Origin: Sternotherus odoratus
Taxonomy: Eukaryota; Chordata; Testudines; Kinosternidae
Direction of reading: 5' to 3'
NCBI GenBank assembly: GCA_032164245.1
Contig: JAVMKO010000001.1
Span: 293,061,041 to 293,125,040, forward strand
DNA: 64,000 nt
Part shown: in pieces, positions 30,621 through 42,085 of the stretch
Numbering within the stretch: position 1 is the first letter of the stretch
How the letters are laid out: the number at the start of each line of letters is the position of its first letter
Position numbers and translations under genes: made by a program
Notes under the pieces: model-generated
The model's input: the letters and a program-made list of their open reading frames with translations, nothing else
What the model was told of the DNA's origin: nothing
Databases searched by the model: none

Positions 30621-31307
30621 CTACACCCCAGGACTTTCTAGAACTAGTTTCAGGAGGGAGAGCCACAGGTTAACCTGGGGTCTCTAGCAAACCAGTAACA
30701 CAGCAGCAATGCTGCATGGCATGGGGGTGACGTGCACAGACATGATGGGGAGTAGCGTCGGCGTCTGCCTCCAAGCCAGTGTCTGCTTGCTCCCCGGGGC
30801 AGACGCGACGCTGTGGTGTTGATTTATGAAGGCAGGGATGTGTATGCACCGGGAGCAGTTTACAGAGTGAACCATGAGAGAGCGAGAGCTCACCCACACA
30901 CCGGGACTTGCCCAAGGAGAGGAAATACTTGAACAACTTCTCCAGCTGATACTGCAAAGCATGCTCTAAGGAACCTGCTCGGATGGTTCCCTGAACAGAG
31001 AAATGGCCAAGGTGCTAAGCTATTAGTCCTGCAAACATGGGATCTTCAGTGACCACATGTGGTCAGTTCCTTAGTAGAGTATCACTTTTAATTAGACAGC
31101 ACCAGTGTTCCCTCTAACGATCCCCACCCATGTGCGGAATTAATTTTGTTATGTGCACCACTATGGAGGTGACGTGTGACGCATCACCTGGCCGAGGGGT
31201 TCAGAGCGTAGAAGGGAGCTCAGGGCTGGGGTTGAGGTGCGGGAGGGGGTGAGAATCTTCCGGATGGGAGCGTGTGTGTGTCTCGCTTACAGACCCAAAA
31301 GACACCG

Positions 31308-33915
31308 CTAGTTGGATTTTAGCTTTGGTTCGGGCTCCTGCTCGGAGGAGCAGCGGGAGCCTCTGTCCTTCCGGAGATCCTCAAAGCAGAAGAGCTGGAA
31401 GGCGATCTCCTCACAGGCGTCATTCACCCCGCACTCAAACAGGCAGCCAAACAAGAGCGGCGCTGGCGCCTCCTGGCACACGGCCAGGTCCGAGTAACCA
31501 CACGGCCCTTTGTAGAGGAGCCAGGGCTGTTCCCAGTCGGCCTCCTTCAATGGGGAGCGGTTGAGGTAAATGCCCAGGTCGACCCGCTTGTGTTTACCCG
31601 TCGGGTGGGAGTAAAGCAGCCACGACACGGTGCTTCTGGGGATGGCGGAGGGGGCGTTCCCGCTGTTCAACAGGCAGGTCGTTTCCTGGGCTGGGCCGTC
31701 CGCCTCTTCTGCGCCATCTTCCTCCAGAAGCCCCGTTGTCGGTGTGAAGCTCACCACGCTGCCCTGGCAGCCGTGAGGCGGCTCGCACAGCTTCTGACAG
31801 GAGGAGAGGCTCTCAAATGTCAGCCCCTGGTCTGTGCTGAGCGCCGCTGCCCGGCACCTGCAGGGGGTGCGGGCATTGCAGTACAGCACGGGGTCACAGG
31901 CCTGGGACGCCACCTCGGCCACCTGGCACTCCCCCATCTGCAAACCCTCAATCAGCTCGCCCTTGTGCCAGCTTTGCCCGCCGTCGTCACTATAAAAGAC
32001 CAAGGACCGGGGCAGGGTCCAGCAGGGCAGCGGCAGGCAGCAGCAGCGAGCGGTAATGTGGTAGGTGTAAGCCGGGATCACCAGCCGCCCGGAGCGGAGC
32101 TGCACCCCGTGCCCCGGCCCCACCGCAAACGTGGCCCAGTCCTTCAAGTCTTCCCCAATCACCTGCTCCGTCAGGTCCTTTAACGAGCTCCAAGTCCGGC
32201 CGCTGTCTCCGCTGTGGACGTAGCACAGCCGGGCGGCGTTCTTCCCGGTGCGGATCTGTCTTAGCTCTGTGACGTGCTTCCTCACGCAGATGAAGAACAG
32301 GAAGACAGTCCGACTCTTCCGCTCGTACACCGGACAGGGGTTCATTGTGCGGTAACCCGGTAACACTGCACAGGTCAATGGCTCACTGGGCCCCCACTGC
32401 AGCGGGAGAGAGGGGGAGAGAACAGGTAGGTCAGAGGGGTAAGGGAGCGGGGCCCACTCCTCAGTACAACACGATGACCATCCCGTACTGCTGCCTCAGG
32501 CCTGGATGGGACATGGAGCTCACACTTCTCCCCACCACCAGGGGGAGCTGTTGGGCCCTCAGCCCGGAGTCCCCTGTCCCAGCCTGGAGTCCCTTTCCGA
32601 CCCAAACCGTCCTGGAGCCCGCACCCCCAACACTCTGCCTCAAGCCCCCTCCTTCTCCCCAAACACCTCATTCCCGTCCCCACAGCCTACGCCCCCCAGC
32701 TGGAGTCCGAACCCTCCTCCGAATCCCAATCCTCTGCACCAGCCCGGAGCTCTCTTCTGCACCCTCAGCCCCTCATTTCTGGCTCCACCCAGAGCCCGCA
32801 CCTCCAGTCCATAGCTCATACCCCACCCCCAACACCTGCCCCAGCCTGGAACCCTCTCCTGCACCCCAAACCCCTCATCCCTGCTGGAGAGAGTAAAGAA
32901 GGCTCCCCCCCCCCCCCCGCCCTGGGAGGAAACAGCTTCCAGCACTTGAGAGACCAGCTGGGAGGGGAACAAAGTGCACAACTGAGGATCCTCCACCTGG
33001 AACCCCTTGTCCCAGCCCAAGACATGGTGGGGTCCTTGGCAGAGACAAACTGATTGTTGGTGTGTGTGTGTAGGGGGGGCTGGGGGGGGTGTCCTGCACT
33101 TATGGGTGGGCACAGGCAGTTGGTGCTTAATAAATCATTCGTAATCCTCTAGGCAAATGCAGAGAGAGAGAGAAAAGGCTCCTCTAGCCGCTGGGGCTTC
33201 CAGGAATAAAATGGGTCCAGGAGCCCCCTGGTGTATTGTTAAAAGCTGACAATGGGCCGGGGCCTGTGCAGGACACATCCAGATATGAAACGTCTCTGCC
33301 CCAAGGAGCTTATAAACTAGACACAGGGGCAAAGATACAGCAGGGGATTCTGAGAAGGGAGTGAACAGATGGCGGTGGACAGGGGAGGAGAGTTGATTGG
33401 GGCTTGTGGACATCCCCCTCCCTGTCCTATTCCTCAGGGGTGCGATCCTGCAAGGTGCTGAACAACCTCGACTCCCTCTGGATTTCAAAAGGCAGGTAAC
33501 CCCCCCCTCCGGCACCTCATTGGGGCGCTCTGCCCCTCACAGGATCTAGCCCTGCGCCAGTATCATTAGCTACTGCGGAGTGTGAATAGTCAGGAGTGCA
33601 GATATCCAGGGAGAGGCAGGACCCCGGGAAGCGCTAATGCTGAGACACCTCGGGCTGAGAGCGGGCAGCAAGCGAGGGGGATCTGCAGGGCAGCAACACA
33701 CAAGGAATTACCTCCACCGAAGACCCCGTCTTCCGCCCTCGTCTCAGCACCAGGCACTCAGCGTCCTCATCCCTGGCAGAGGAGCGCTTCTCCGCGAACG
33801 CCAGGAGCGTGTCTGGGGGGATACACAGCAGTGCGGGGATCCGATAGGTGACCCCACTGTGCGGATCCTGGTGGAACAGAGTCACCTTCCCAGAGCTCCT
33901 CGAAGCCTCGATCAT
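31308..33915 (-). CDS. NEU3: Sialidase-3 (ganglioside sialidase), tandem copy 1
   Basis: Coding exons 33712-33915 and 31308-32396 (minus) join in phase 0 across a 1315-bp intron (donor GTGGAG|GTAATT, acceptor CCGCTGCAG) to give 430 aa; human NEU3 is 428. NEU3 removes terminal sialic acid from gangliosides at the plasma membrane. Seen in order: YRIP with Arg25, EKR (Arg44), DED (Asp49), RTMNPCP (Asn87), three Asp boxes (130-137, 204-211, 255-262), Glu224, NART (Arg244), RVDLG (Arg339) and CGYSD (Tyr369, nucleophile). The C-terminus KLKSN resembles human FKSN. The start MIEASR lies at the same distance from YRIP as in human NEU3. No active-site residue is lost. Private changes include Tyr for His just before RTMN and Lys for Glu before GPCGYS. 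It has the only uninterrupted CpG-rich upstream region of the three copies. Confidence 0.92.
32530..33440. repeat. C-rich insertion in NEU3 intron, shared by copies 1 and 2 only
   Basis: Repeated CCCCTCATTTCTGG / CTGCACCCTCAGCC-type motifs. It corresponds to 39610-40530 in copy 2. Copy 3 has unrelated sequence here (59240-59640). It marks copies 1 and 2 as the closest pair. Confidence 0.65.
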
Positions 33916-33942
33916 GATGTCTGGACGTACCAGTAACCCCAG
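33712..33942 (-). other. NEU3: NEU3 copy 1: first coding exon with 5' leader
   Basis: The exon starts after an acceptor TTTTCTCTCCCAG (ends at 33943), carries 27 nt of leader, then ATG at 33915. The in-frame codons upstream of the ATG read LGLLVRPDI and connect to no upstream start, so the ATG at 33915 is preferred. Confidence 0.6.
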
Positions 33943-34340
33943 CTGGGAGAGAAAAGGGATCAAGGGGGTTAAAATAATACTAGCTACGGAGCTTCTCTCA
34001 GCCACAGAGCTGCACCCACCTGCTCAGACAGGAAACACACTGGGCTCCTTTATTCTCATCTCTGCCATAGACTCACTGCATCAGACAACCGGCTCGTGCC
34101 CCAACGCTGCAAGAGGCTCAGATCTGTGATTTCAATGAGAGCAGGATCCAGCCCTGACCAGTGGGGGTTGGGACACTGAGTTAGGGCCAAATTCTGTTCA
34201 ATTAAGCCAGAGTCATTTCTGGCACTGGGTTTACACCAGCGTCACAAAGATCAGAACCCCCCCGCCCCCCTCCAAGTGACAAACAGGGGCCTTCCTCCAA
34301 GCCCGGATTTTCCCAGCACTAGCCCAGGGCAGTAATTTAC

Positions 34341-34472
34341 CGTCAGCCGGTGCCTGTCCCGCTGGAGGGATCCCCGCAGCGCTGTCTCCAATGCAGACCG
34401 GTTCTGGCGTCTCCCTCCTGGCCTGGATTCTGCTCTTTCCAACGGCGAACGGGGCCAACTAGACCAAGGAGT
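34341..34472 (-). other. NEU3: NEU3 copy 1: probable 5' untranslated exon (132 bp)
   Basis: Conserved in all three copies (41953-42085 and 60527-60659). It is bounded by an acceptor CTGCTGTTTCTAG and a donor CTGACG|GTAAAT. Copies 2 and 3 have one extra T inside, which would shift a frame, so it is unlikely to be coding. Confidence 0.5.
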
Positions 34473-34879
34473 CTAGAAACAGCAGGAGAAGTGAGAGTCG
34501 AAGCTCTAATCTCTGGCAGGGATCCAAACCCTACTGAGCCGAGCCGAGCCAAATCCCACCCCACCGGACTGCTCCTCCCCACTCCTGTAGACACGGCTTG
34601 GCCCAGGATTCCTGCTACAGTGCCCCACCCCAAAGCGGACTCCGCACCGCCCCCAGTCACGGTAAGTCCCCCCAAAAGACCTGCCCCCCGCCCCCATTGC
34701 ACTGTGTCCCCCCAGTAGACCTGCCCCCCGCCCCCCATTGCACTCAGTCCCCCCCAAAGACCTGCCCCCCGCCCCCCATTGCGCTCAGTCCCCCCACTAG
34801 ACCGACCCCCACCCCCGATTTGTGCTGAGTGCCCCCCAACCTCCACTGGACCTGCCCCCGCCCCCCATTGCGCCGAGTC

Positions 34880-35100
34880 CCCACCTCATCCCCGCCGCCG
34901 CTCGCCGCAGACTCTGCTCCGCATTCACGGCTCCGCGGGGCGCGGGGAGCAGCAGGACTCGCTCCCCGCCTGTCCCCCGCTCCCTCCGGCTGTCTCCTCC
35001 CGCGGCCGGTGCGCGGCGGAATCGCTTCCCCCGATGCACCGGAGGTGAATCCTTCGCTGCTCTCGCTAACGGCCCAGATCCGGGCGGGTGTAAAGCCCCG
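34880..35100. promoter_or_regulatory. NEU3: CpG-rich putative promoter and first exon of NEU3 copy 1
   Basis: Dense CpG (CGCGGGGCGCGGGGAGC, CGCGGCCGGTGCGCGGCGG). The homologous region in copy 2 has lost many CpGs and carries a MITE; in copy 3 it is missing beyond about 61005. Promoter role is inferred from position and composition. Confidence 0.5.
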
Positions 35101-35480
35101 TGAACCCCGCAGTCCCGGGGGTGATCCCGGGGGGCCTGGGCCAGTCCCCGGGCTCAGCCCTTCTCACCCAGCGAGCCCCAGGCAGGGACCATTGTGATCA
35201 GGGAGCGGGGCCTCCTGCATCGACCGGTTCCCCTCCCTATTCCCCCTTCCCGCTCTCCCAGCGGGGGAAATCTCCTCCCCTTCCCCGGGACATCGAGGGG
35301 GAAACTGAGGCACGGAGCAGGGCCGTGACTTGCCCCGGGTCTGGCAGTGAGTCAGGGGCAGCGCCCGGAGCAGAACTCAGTCCGGGGGGGGGGGGGGGTT
35401 GTGCTCTAACTACTAGGCCAGGCTGTTTCCAATACCGTGGCCTGAAGGCGCTTGGCCGCTCAGCTGCACAGACAAAGCCC
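35073..35480 (+). repeat. NEU3 duplicon upstream flank, copy 1
   Basis: Homologous to 42660-43110 and to 49848-50330. It contains a minus-strand MIR (GGGGGAAACTGAGGCACGGA). It is the reference for recognising the orphan flank at 49848. Confidence 0.75.
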
Positions 35481-35689
35481 CAGCGCGGCTCCCCCCAGAC
35501 GGGAGCCTGTCTGGGGCTTGTCTCTGCCCTCCCCAGGGAGGGAGGGGGAGTCGCAGCGCGCTTGGGGGAAGAGGCGGGGGGCGGGCCTTGGGGAAAGGGG
35601 TGGAATTGGGGCAGGGCAGAGCAAAGGCAGAGACCCTGTACTCCCCCTCCACATCCCCCCCCCCTCCGCCGTGATTGAGCCACTCAGGC

Positions 35690-36260
35690 CCGGGGACTAG
35701 AAGTACCCCCACGACCCCAGCCCAACTCCTGCACCCCTCACGCCAAACAGGAGCTGCCCTAGGTAAGTGGTCCACACCCCAACTTCCTGCCTCAACCCTA
35801 AGCCCCTCCTGCAGCCTATCTCCTGGCTAGAGCCTGCACCCCAACCCGCTTTGCACCCCTCACACACACACACAGCCCCCTGCCCTCCCTGACTCCTGCA
35901 ACCCCCTCACACACCTCCAGCCCTGAATTGTGCACCCCCCACACAACACCAGCCATGACTTGCATTCCCTAGCTGTGACTCCTGCACAACCCCAGGCCCC
36001 CAACCCTCCCTGACTCCTGCACCCCCACACAGACCCCCAATCCTCCCTGACTCCTGCAAACCCCTCATGCCCCTCCAGCCCTGACTTCTGCACCCCCAGA
36101 CACACCACCAGCCCCCCTGCAGACCCTCACTTTTGCACCCCCCCCATATCCCCACCTGCACTCCTCATGCCAAACGGGAGCTGCCCCAGGTAACTGCTGC
36201 ACACGCCAACCCCCTGCCCCAGCCCTGACCCCCCTCCAACCCCCTAAGTCCTGGCCAGAT
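35690..36260. repeat. C-rich low-complexity repeat
   Basis: Irregular reiteration of CCCTGACTCCTGCACCCCC with a duplicated CCAAACRGGAGCTGCCC motif at 35745 and 36170. Specific to the copy 1 flank. Long frames on the minus strand here are repeat artefacts. Confidence 0.6.
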
Positions 36261-36594
36261 CCCGCACCCCAATGGGTTTTTTTACAAAGTGCGCTCTTAT
36301 CCAAAGCGCTTTACAATAGCCAGCTAATGGTACAAACAATATTTGGAAAGTTCATTAAGTGGTCTGCCGAGACCCTCAGGAATTTTCAAGTGGTCTGTGA
36401 AAAAATGTTAGACTACAAAAACAATCAAGGTACCTCACTTTATTTCCATTTACTTCCTATTACTTATAGGAGGAGGATGGGAAAGAAATGAAAACCAGAG
36501 GGGGATACAAGAGAATGTCCTTTTTCTTGTCTGGGTCCCAAGGAGAGGCCCCCAAAATGAAGCTGAGCAGACGGCTCCACTAATTCTAAATTCG

Positions 36595-37133
36595 CCACTG
36601 GAGGAGAGGAAGGTGATTAGAAACAGTCAATATGGATTCACTAAGGGCAAGTCATGCCTGACCCACCTAATTGCCTTCAATGATGAGGTAACTGGCTCTG
36701 TGGATGAGGGGGAAAGCGGGGGATGTGTTATTCCTTGATTTTAGCAAAGTTGTCTTTGATAGTCTTCCACAGTATTCTTGCCAGCAAGTTAAAGAAGTCT
36801 GGGCTGGATGAATGCACTATAAGGTGGATAGAAAGCTGGCTGGATCGTTGGACTCAACAGGTAGTGATCAACGGCTTGATGTCTAGTTGGCAGCTGATAT
36901 CAAGCGGAGTGCCCCCAGGGTCAGTCCTGGAGTCAGTTTTGTTCTACATCTTAATTAATGATCTGGATGATGGGATGGATTGCACCCTTAGTAAGTTTGT
37001 GGAGGACAGTAAGCTGGGGGGAAGGTAGATATGCTGGAGGGTAGGGATAGGGTCCAGAGTGACCTAGACAAATTGGAGGACTGGGGCAAAAGAAAATGGA
37101 CGAGGTTCAACAAGGACAAGAGCAGAGTTCAGC
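36595..37133 (+). repeat. CR1 LINE ORF2 fragment (reverse transcriptase)
   Basis: Frames read SQYGFTKGKSCLTHLIAF, then ILASKLKKSGLDECTIRWIE, GVPPGSVLESVLFYILINDL and FVEDSKLGG in place of the usual FADDTKLG. Several frameshifts. It ends exactly where LTR family 1 starts, as at 50812. Confidence 0.85.
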
Positions 37134-37861
37134 CGTGACGGGTTTGGTCACAGAGACCCCTTCGGACTGTCACCTGACGTGCTGAGATTACCTGGAGTCC
37201 GTTTTCCCTGCCAGCTTGGGATTCCAGAACCCTGCCTTATTGAGCCAGACACCCAAGCCTGCTATAGACACAGACCAAGGTCTGGTCCATGCCCCCAAAG
37301 CTGCAGGCTTTAACCCCAAACTGCTCAGCGGGTCACCCATCTCCAGCACCCAGACACTCAGTTCCCAAGGAGATACCCCCAAATAAGTCCATTTTACTCT
37401 ATATAAAGCCTATGCAGGGTAAACTCATCAATTGTCCACCCTCTATATCTCTGATAGATACGCACAGCTGTTTGCTCCCTCAAGTATTAATCACTTACTC
37501 CAGGTTTACTAATAAACAAAGTATAAGAAGTAGGATTTAAATGGTTCCAAGTAATAACAGACAGAACAAAGTGAACCCAGGTCTACACGGGGCGGGGGGG
37601 GGGGGGGGTGTCAACCTAAGATACGCAACTTCAGCTATGCGAATAGTGTAGTTGAAGTTGACATATCCTAGGTTGACTTACTGTCAACTCTGCTTCTGCC
37701 TCTCCCAGAGGGGGAAATCCTGAGTCGAGGGGGAGAGCGTGCAGGGATCAATTTATCACGTCTACACTAGACACAATAAATCGATCCCCGATAGATTGAT
37801 CCCTACCTGCCGATCCAATGGGTTGTGTAGATGTGGCCTAAGTTACCAAGCAAAATAATAA
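37134..37861. mobile_element. ERV-type LTR family 1, truncated, with a MITE insertion
   Basis: Starts GTGACGGGTTTGGTCACAGA and matches 50814 onward. It holds the unoccupied site (37523/37524) for the Helitron present at 51879-54287. A MITE interrupts it at 37576-37842. The far end is lost after 37861. Confidence 0.7.
37576..37842. repeat. Harbinger-type MITE in LTR family 1
   Basis: Left end CCCAGGTCTACAC and right end GTGTAGATGTGGCCTAAG, followed by TTA. The other LTR copy is continuous at 54339/54340, which confirms the insertion. Internal palindromes include CTATGCGAATAGTGTAGTTG. Confidence 0.75.
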
Positions 37862-38214
37862 ATAGAGGGTGGGGGGACATGGACGGGGTAAGGGGGATGA
37901 AGCTGGGGCTGGGGGAAGAACCCTAGGCTCAGGCCAGAAGAGGACCCTGCATGTGGGGCTGGGAGCGGAGCCCTGAGGCATGGGGCCGGCAGCCAGGACT
38001 CTGAGACTGGGACCAGCAGCTGAGACGCCAGGTGAAGGGCCAGAACCCCACATAAAACCTGGGGGTGCTGCAGCTCCTGCATCTATGGGGTCATGTGATT
38101 CTAACCAGCTGGGGGCAGTGGTGGACATTAAGAATTCCCAGTGGAAGGGCAGAACAATTTTAGCACCGGGCCATGGCGCATCCACCCTGACAAAGCAGTT
38201 GTCACGACTCCACA

Positions 38215-38262
38215 GAAATTATTACACTCATTCCATGGGCCGTAGTTTGCCCGCTCCTGCCG
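38215..38262. repeat. Right end of a hAT element left of NEU3 copy 2
   Basis: CCATGGGCCGTAGTTTGCCC then GCTCCTG directly before GGAAGTCCCGGACCCC. The same hAT end occupies the same place before copy 3 (ending at 57856), so the insertion predates the duplication. Confidence 0.55.
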
Positions 38263-38386
38263 TTGGAAGTCCCGGACCCCAGACCAGAGACACCCAAAAG
38301 AAGAGGCTGCTCTCGGAAGCCCAGGCCTCATGGGGGCGGGATCCTCAGCGGCGGGGGTGTCCCGCTTACTCCCCCAAAAGACACCG

Positions 38387-41000
38387 CTAGTTGGATTTTA
38401 GCTTTGGTTCGGGATGCTGCTCCGAGGACCAGCGGGAGCCTCTGTCCTTCCGGAGATCCTCAAAGCAGAAGAGCTGGAAGGCGATCTCCTCACAGGCGTC
38501 ATTCACCCCGCACTCAAACAGGCAGCCAAACAAGAGCGGCGCTGGCGCCTCCTGGCACACGGCCAGGTCCGAGTAACCACACGGCCCTTCGTAGAGGAGC
38601 CAGGGCTGTTCCCAGTCGGCCTCCTTCAATGGGGAGCGGTTGAGGTAAATGCCCAGGTCGACCCGCTTGTGTTTACCCGTCGGGTGGGAGTAAAGCAGCC
38701 ACGACACGGTGCTTCTGGGGATGGCGGAGGGGGCGTTCCCGCTGTTCAACAGGCAGGTCATTTCCTGGGCTGGGCTGTCTGCCTCTTCTGCGCCATCTTC
38801 CTCCAGAAGCCCCGTTGTCGGTGTGAAGCTCACCACGCTGCCCTGGCAGCCGTGAGGCGGCTCGCACAGCTTCTGACAGGAGGAGAGGCTCTCAAATGTC
38901 AGCCCCTGGTCTGTGCTGAGCGCCGCTGACCGGCACCGGTGCCAGCACCACCCCGGGGTGCGGGCATTGCAGTACAGCACAGGGTCACAGGCCTGGGACG
39001 CCACCTCGGCCACCTGGCACTCCCCCGTCTGCAAGCCCTCAATCAGCTCGCCCTTGTGCCAGCTTTGCCCACCGTCGTCACTATAAAAGACCAAGGACCG
39101 GGGCAGGGTCCAGCAGGGCAGCGGCAGGCAGCAGCAGCGAGCGGTAATGTGGTAGGTGTAAGCCGGGATCACCAGCCGCCCGGAGCGGAGCTGCACCCCG
39201 TGCCCCGGCCCCACCGCAAACGTGGCCCAGTCCTTCAAGTCTTCCCCAATCACCTGCTCCGTCAGGTCCTTTAACGAGCTCCAAGTCCGGCCGCTGTCTC
39301 CGCTGTGGACGTAGCACAGCCGGGCGGCGTTCTTCCCGGTGCGGATCTGTCTTAGCTCTGTGACGTGCTTCCTCACGCAGATGAAGAACAGGAAGACAGT
39401 CCGACTCTTCCGCTCGTACACCGGACAGGGGTTCATTGTGCGGTGACCCCGTAACTCTGCACTCGTCAAGGGCTCACTGGGCCCCCACTGCAGCGGGAGA
39501 GAGGGGGAGAGAACAGGTAGGTCAGAGGGGTAAGGGAGCGGGGCCCACTCCTCAGTACAACACGATGACCATCCCGTACTGCTGCCTCAGGCCTGGATGG
39601 GACATGGAGCTCACACTTCTCCCCACCACCAGGGGGAGCTGTTGGGCCCTCAGCCCGGAGTCCCCTGTCCCAGCCTGGAGTCCCCTTTCCGACCCAAACC
39701 GTCCTGGAGCCCACACCCCCAACACTCTGCCTCAAGCCCCCTCCTCCCCAAACACCTCATCCCCGTCCTAACAGCCTACACCCCCCAGCTGGAGTCCGAA
39801 CCCTCCTCCGAATCCCAATCCTCTGCACCAGCCCGGAGCTCTCTTCTGCACCCTCAGCCCCTCATTTCTGGCTCCACCCAGAGCCCGCACCTCCAGTCCA
39901 TAGCTCATACCCCACCCCCAACACCTGCCCCAGCCTGGAACCCTCTCCTGCACCCCAAACCCCTCATCCCTGGCTGGAGTGAGTAAAGAAGGCTCCCCCC
40001 GTGCCCTGGGAGGAAACAGCTTCCAGCACTCGAGAGACCAGCTGGGAGGGGAACAAAATACACAACTGAGGATCCTCCACCTGGAACCCCTTGCCCCATC
40101 CCAAGACATGGTGGGGTCCTTGGCAGAGACAAACTGATTGTTGGTGTGTGTGTGTGTTGGTGTGGGTGGGGGGTGCCCTGCACTTATGGGTGGGCACAGG
40201 CAGTTGGTGCTTAATAAATCATTTGTAATCCTCTAGGCAAATGCAGAGAGAGAGAGAAAAGGCTCCTCTAGCCGCTGGGGCTTCCAGGAATAAAATGGGT
40301 TCAGGAGCCCCCTGGTGTATTGTTAAAAGCTGACAATGGGCCGGGGCCTGTGCAGGACACATCCAGATATGAAACGTCTCTGCCCCAAGGAGCTTATAAA
40401 CTAGACACAGGGGCAAAGATACAGCAGGGGATTCTGAGAAGGGAGTGAACAGATGGATGGTGGACAGGGGAGGAGAGTTGATTGGGGCTAGTGGACATCC
40501 CCCTCCCTGTCCTATTCCTCAGGGGTGCGATCCTGCAAGGTGCTGAACAACCTCAAGACCCTCTGGATTTCAAAAGGCAGGTAACCCCCCCCCCCGGCAC
40601 CTCATTGGGGCGCTCTGCCCCTCACAGGATCTAGCCCTGCGCCAGTATCATTAGCTACTGCAGAGTGTGAATAGTCAGGAGTGCAGATATCCAGGGAGAG
40701 GCAGGACCCCGGGAAGCGCTAATGCTGAGACACCTCGGGCTGAGAGCGGGCAGCAAGCGAGGGGGATCTGCAGGGCAGCAACGCACAAGGAATTACCTCC
40801 ACCGAAGACCCCGTCTTCCGCCCTCGTCTCAGCACCAGGTACTCAGCGTCCTCATCCCTGGCAGAGGAGCGCTTCTCCGCGAACGCCAGGAGCGTGTCTG
40901 GGGGGATACACAGCAGTGCGGGGATCCGATAGGTGACCCCACTGTGCGGATCCTGGTGGAAGAGTGTCACCTTCCCAGAGCTCCTCGAAGCCTCGATCAT
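38387..41000 (-). CDS. NEU3: Sialidase-3, tandem copy 2
   Basis: Coding exons 40797-41000 and 38387-39487 (minus), phase 0, intron 1309 bp, 434 aa. It keeps the landmark residues of copy 1 (Arg25, Asp49, Asn87, Glu224, Arg244, nucleophile Tyr shifted by four). A 12-bp insertion changes NARTPCRCR to NARTPGWCWHRCR, adding four residues including two Trp next to the arginine that binds the sialic-acid pocket. Pro becomes Arg two residues before the His of HRTMN. The 5' side is compromised: the acceptor in front of the first coding exon reads CTCTCCCGG instead of CTCTCCCAG, and a MITE lies in the promoter region (42412-42533). The protein frame is intact, but expression is doubtful or rerouted. 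Confidence 0.9.
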
Positions 41001-41135
41001 GATGTTTCTGGTACGTCCAGACCTCAGCCGGGAGAGAAAAGGGATCAAGGGGGTTAAAATAATACTAGCTACGGAGCTTCTCTCAGCCACAGAGCTGCAC
41101 CCACCTGCTCAGACAGGAAACACACTGGGCTCCTC

Positions 41136-41686
41136 AGACGGAACAAGCAATAATTCTGAGCCAGAAAGGTCAGAGTGCATTAACTGCCTGCTGCAGAGCT
41201 CAGCCGTACATGGTTACAGCGCACCTCCAGCTATGCACATCCTTATCTCATTCTCATTTTCCTTTTGCTGCTATTTCTTTTGCTCCCAGCTCTCCAAAAT
41301 GGACTTTGTTCTGTCCAGTCTCTGATGCCGCCCAGAGTTTCCCCGCAGACCTCAAGGGGAGATGAGGCAGTTTAAGCCCCACAATGAGGGTTTGGAGATA
41401 ATGTCCGGAAATATGTGATCACAACATTTTTAATTAAAGTGTCAATGAAAAACTTCAGCCTGTCTTTCAAACAACACTGTGAACAACAGCTCAGAAGAGG
41501 GAGGGCGTGCAGAGACAGGAAGTGAAAGGAACAGAAAGAGAAACCCCAAGGGATTAACCTAGATTAGAGAGGAACATTTTACCTTAGGTTCAAAGAAGAA
41601 CAAACACTGGCCAGGGAAGCACGGATAGAGGGAGGATGGCCCTGTGATTAAGCCACAAGTCAGGAGATTTGGCTTCTTTCCCATAG
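41136..41686. other. Copy-2-specific insertion between leader exons
   Basis: About 550 bp absent from copies 1 and 3: the shared sequence breaks after CACACTGGGCTCCT and resumes at ATAGACTCACTGTATCAG. No recognised repeat or gene. Confidence 0.5.
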
Positions 41687-41952
41687 ACTCACTGTATCAG
41701 ACAACCAGCGCAGGGACCTATGCTAGAAGGAGCTCAGTGCAGACTTAGCTCCTACTGATTTCAACGAGAGCAGGATCCAGCCCTGACCAGCGTGGGGTGG
41801 GACACTGAGTTACAGCCAAATTCTGCCCAATTATGCCAACGTAAAACCAGCATCACAAAGATCAGAATCCAGCTCCCACCCCTCCAAGTGACAAACAGGG
41901 GCCTTCCTCCAAGCCCAGACTTTCCCTTCACTGGCCCAGGGCAGTAATTTAC

Positions 41953-42085
41953 CGTCAGCCGGTGCCTGTCCCGCTGGAGGGATCCCTGTAGCGCTGTCTC
42001 CAATACAGACCGGCTCTGGTGTCTCCCTCCTGGCCTGGATTTCTGCTCTTTCCAACGGTGAACGGGGCCAACTAGACCAAGGAGT
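41953..42085 (-). other. NEU3: NEU3 copy 2: probable 5' untranslated exon
   Basis: 133 bp, with the same acceptor (TTTCTAG) and donor (GACG|GTAAAT) as in copy 1. Confidence 0.45.

Noticed and set aside
30670..30962. Cysteine-rich minus-strand frame considered as a second defensin
   Set aside because: The cysteine spacing (C-x9-C-x10-C-x20-C) does not fit defensins, and there is no signal exon or splice site around it.
31590..32183. Long plus-strand frames opposite NEU3 exon 2 (also at 38414-38929, 39081-39274 and 58311-58670)
   Set aside because: They are antisense shadows of conserved, GC-rich coding exons, repeated in all copies because the exons are duplicated.
32375..33113. Frames in the C-rich NEU3 intron insertion
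   Set aside because: Low-complexity repeat with no conserved frame between copies 1 and 2.
34251..34458. Upstream coding extension of NEU3 through the 132-bp leader exon
   Set aside because: In copy 1 the frame connects in phase but has no ATG, and copies 2 and 3 carry an extra T that shifts it, so it is treated as untranslated.
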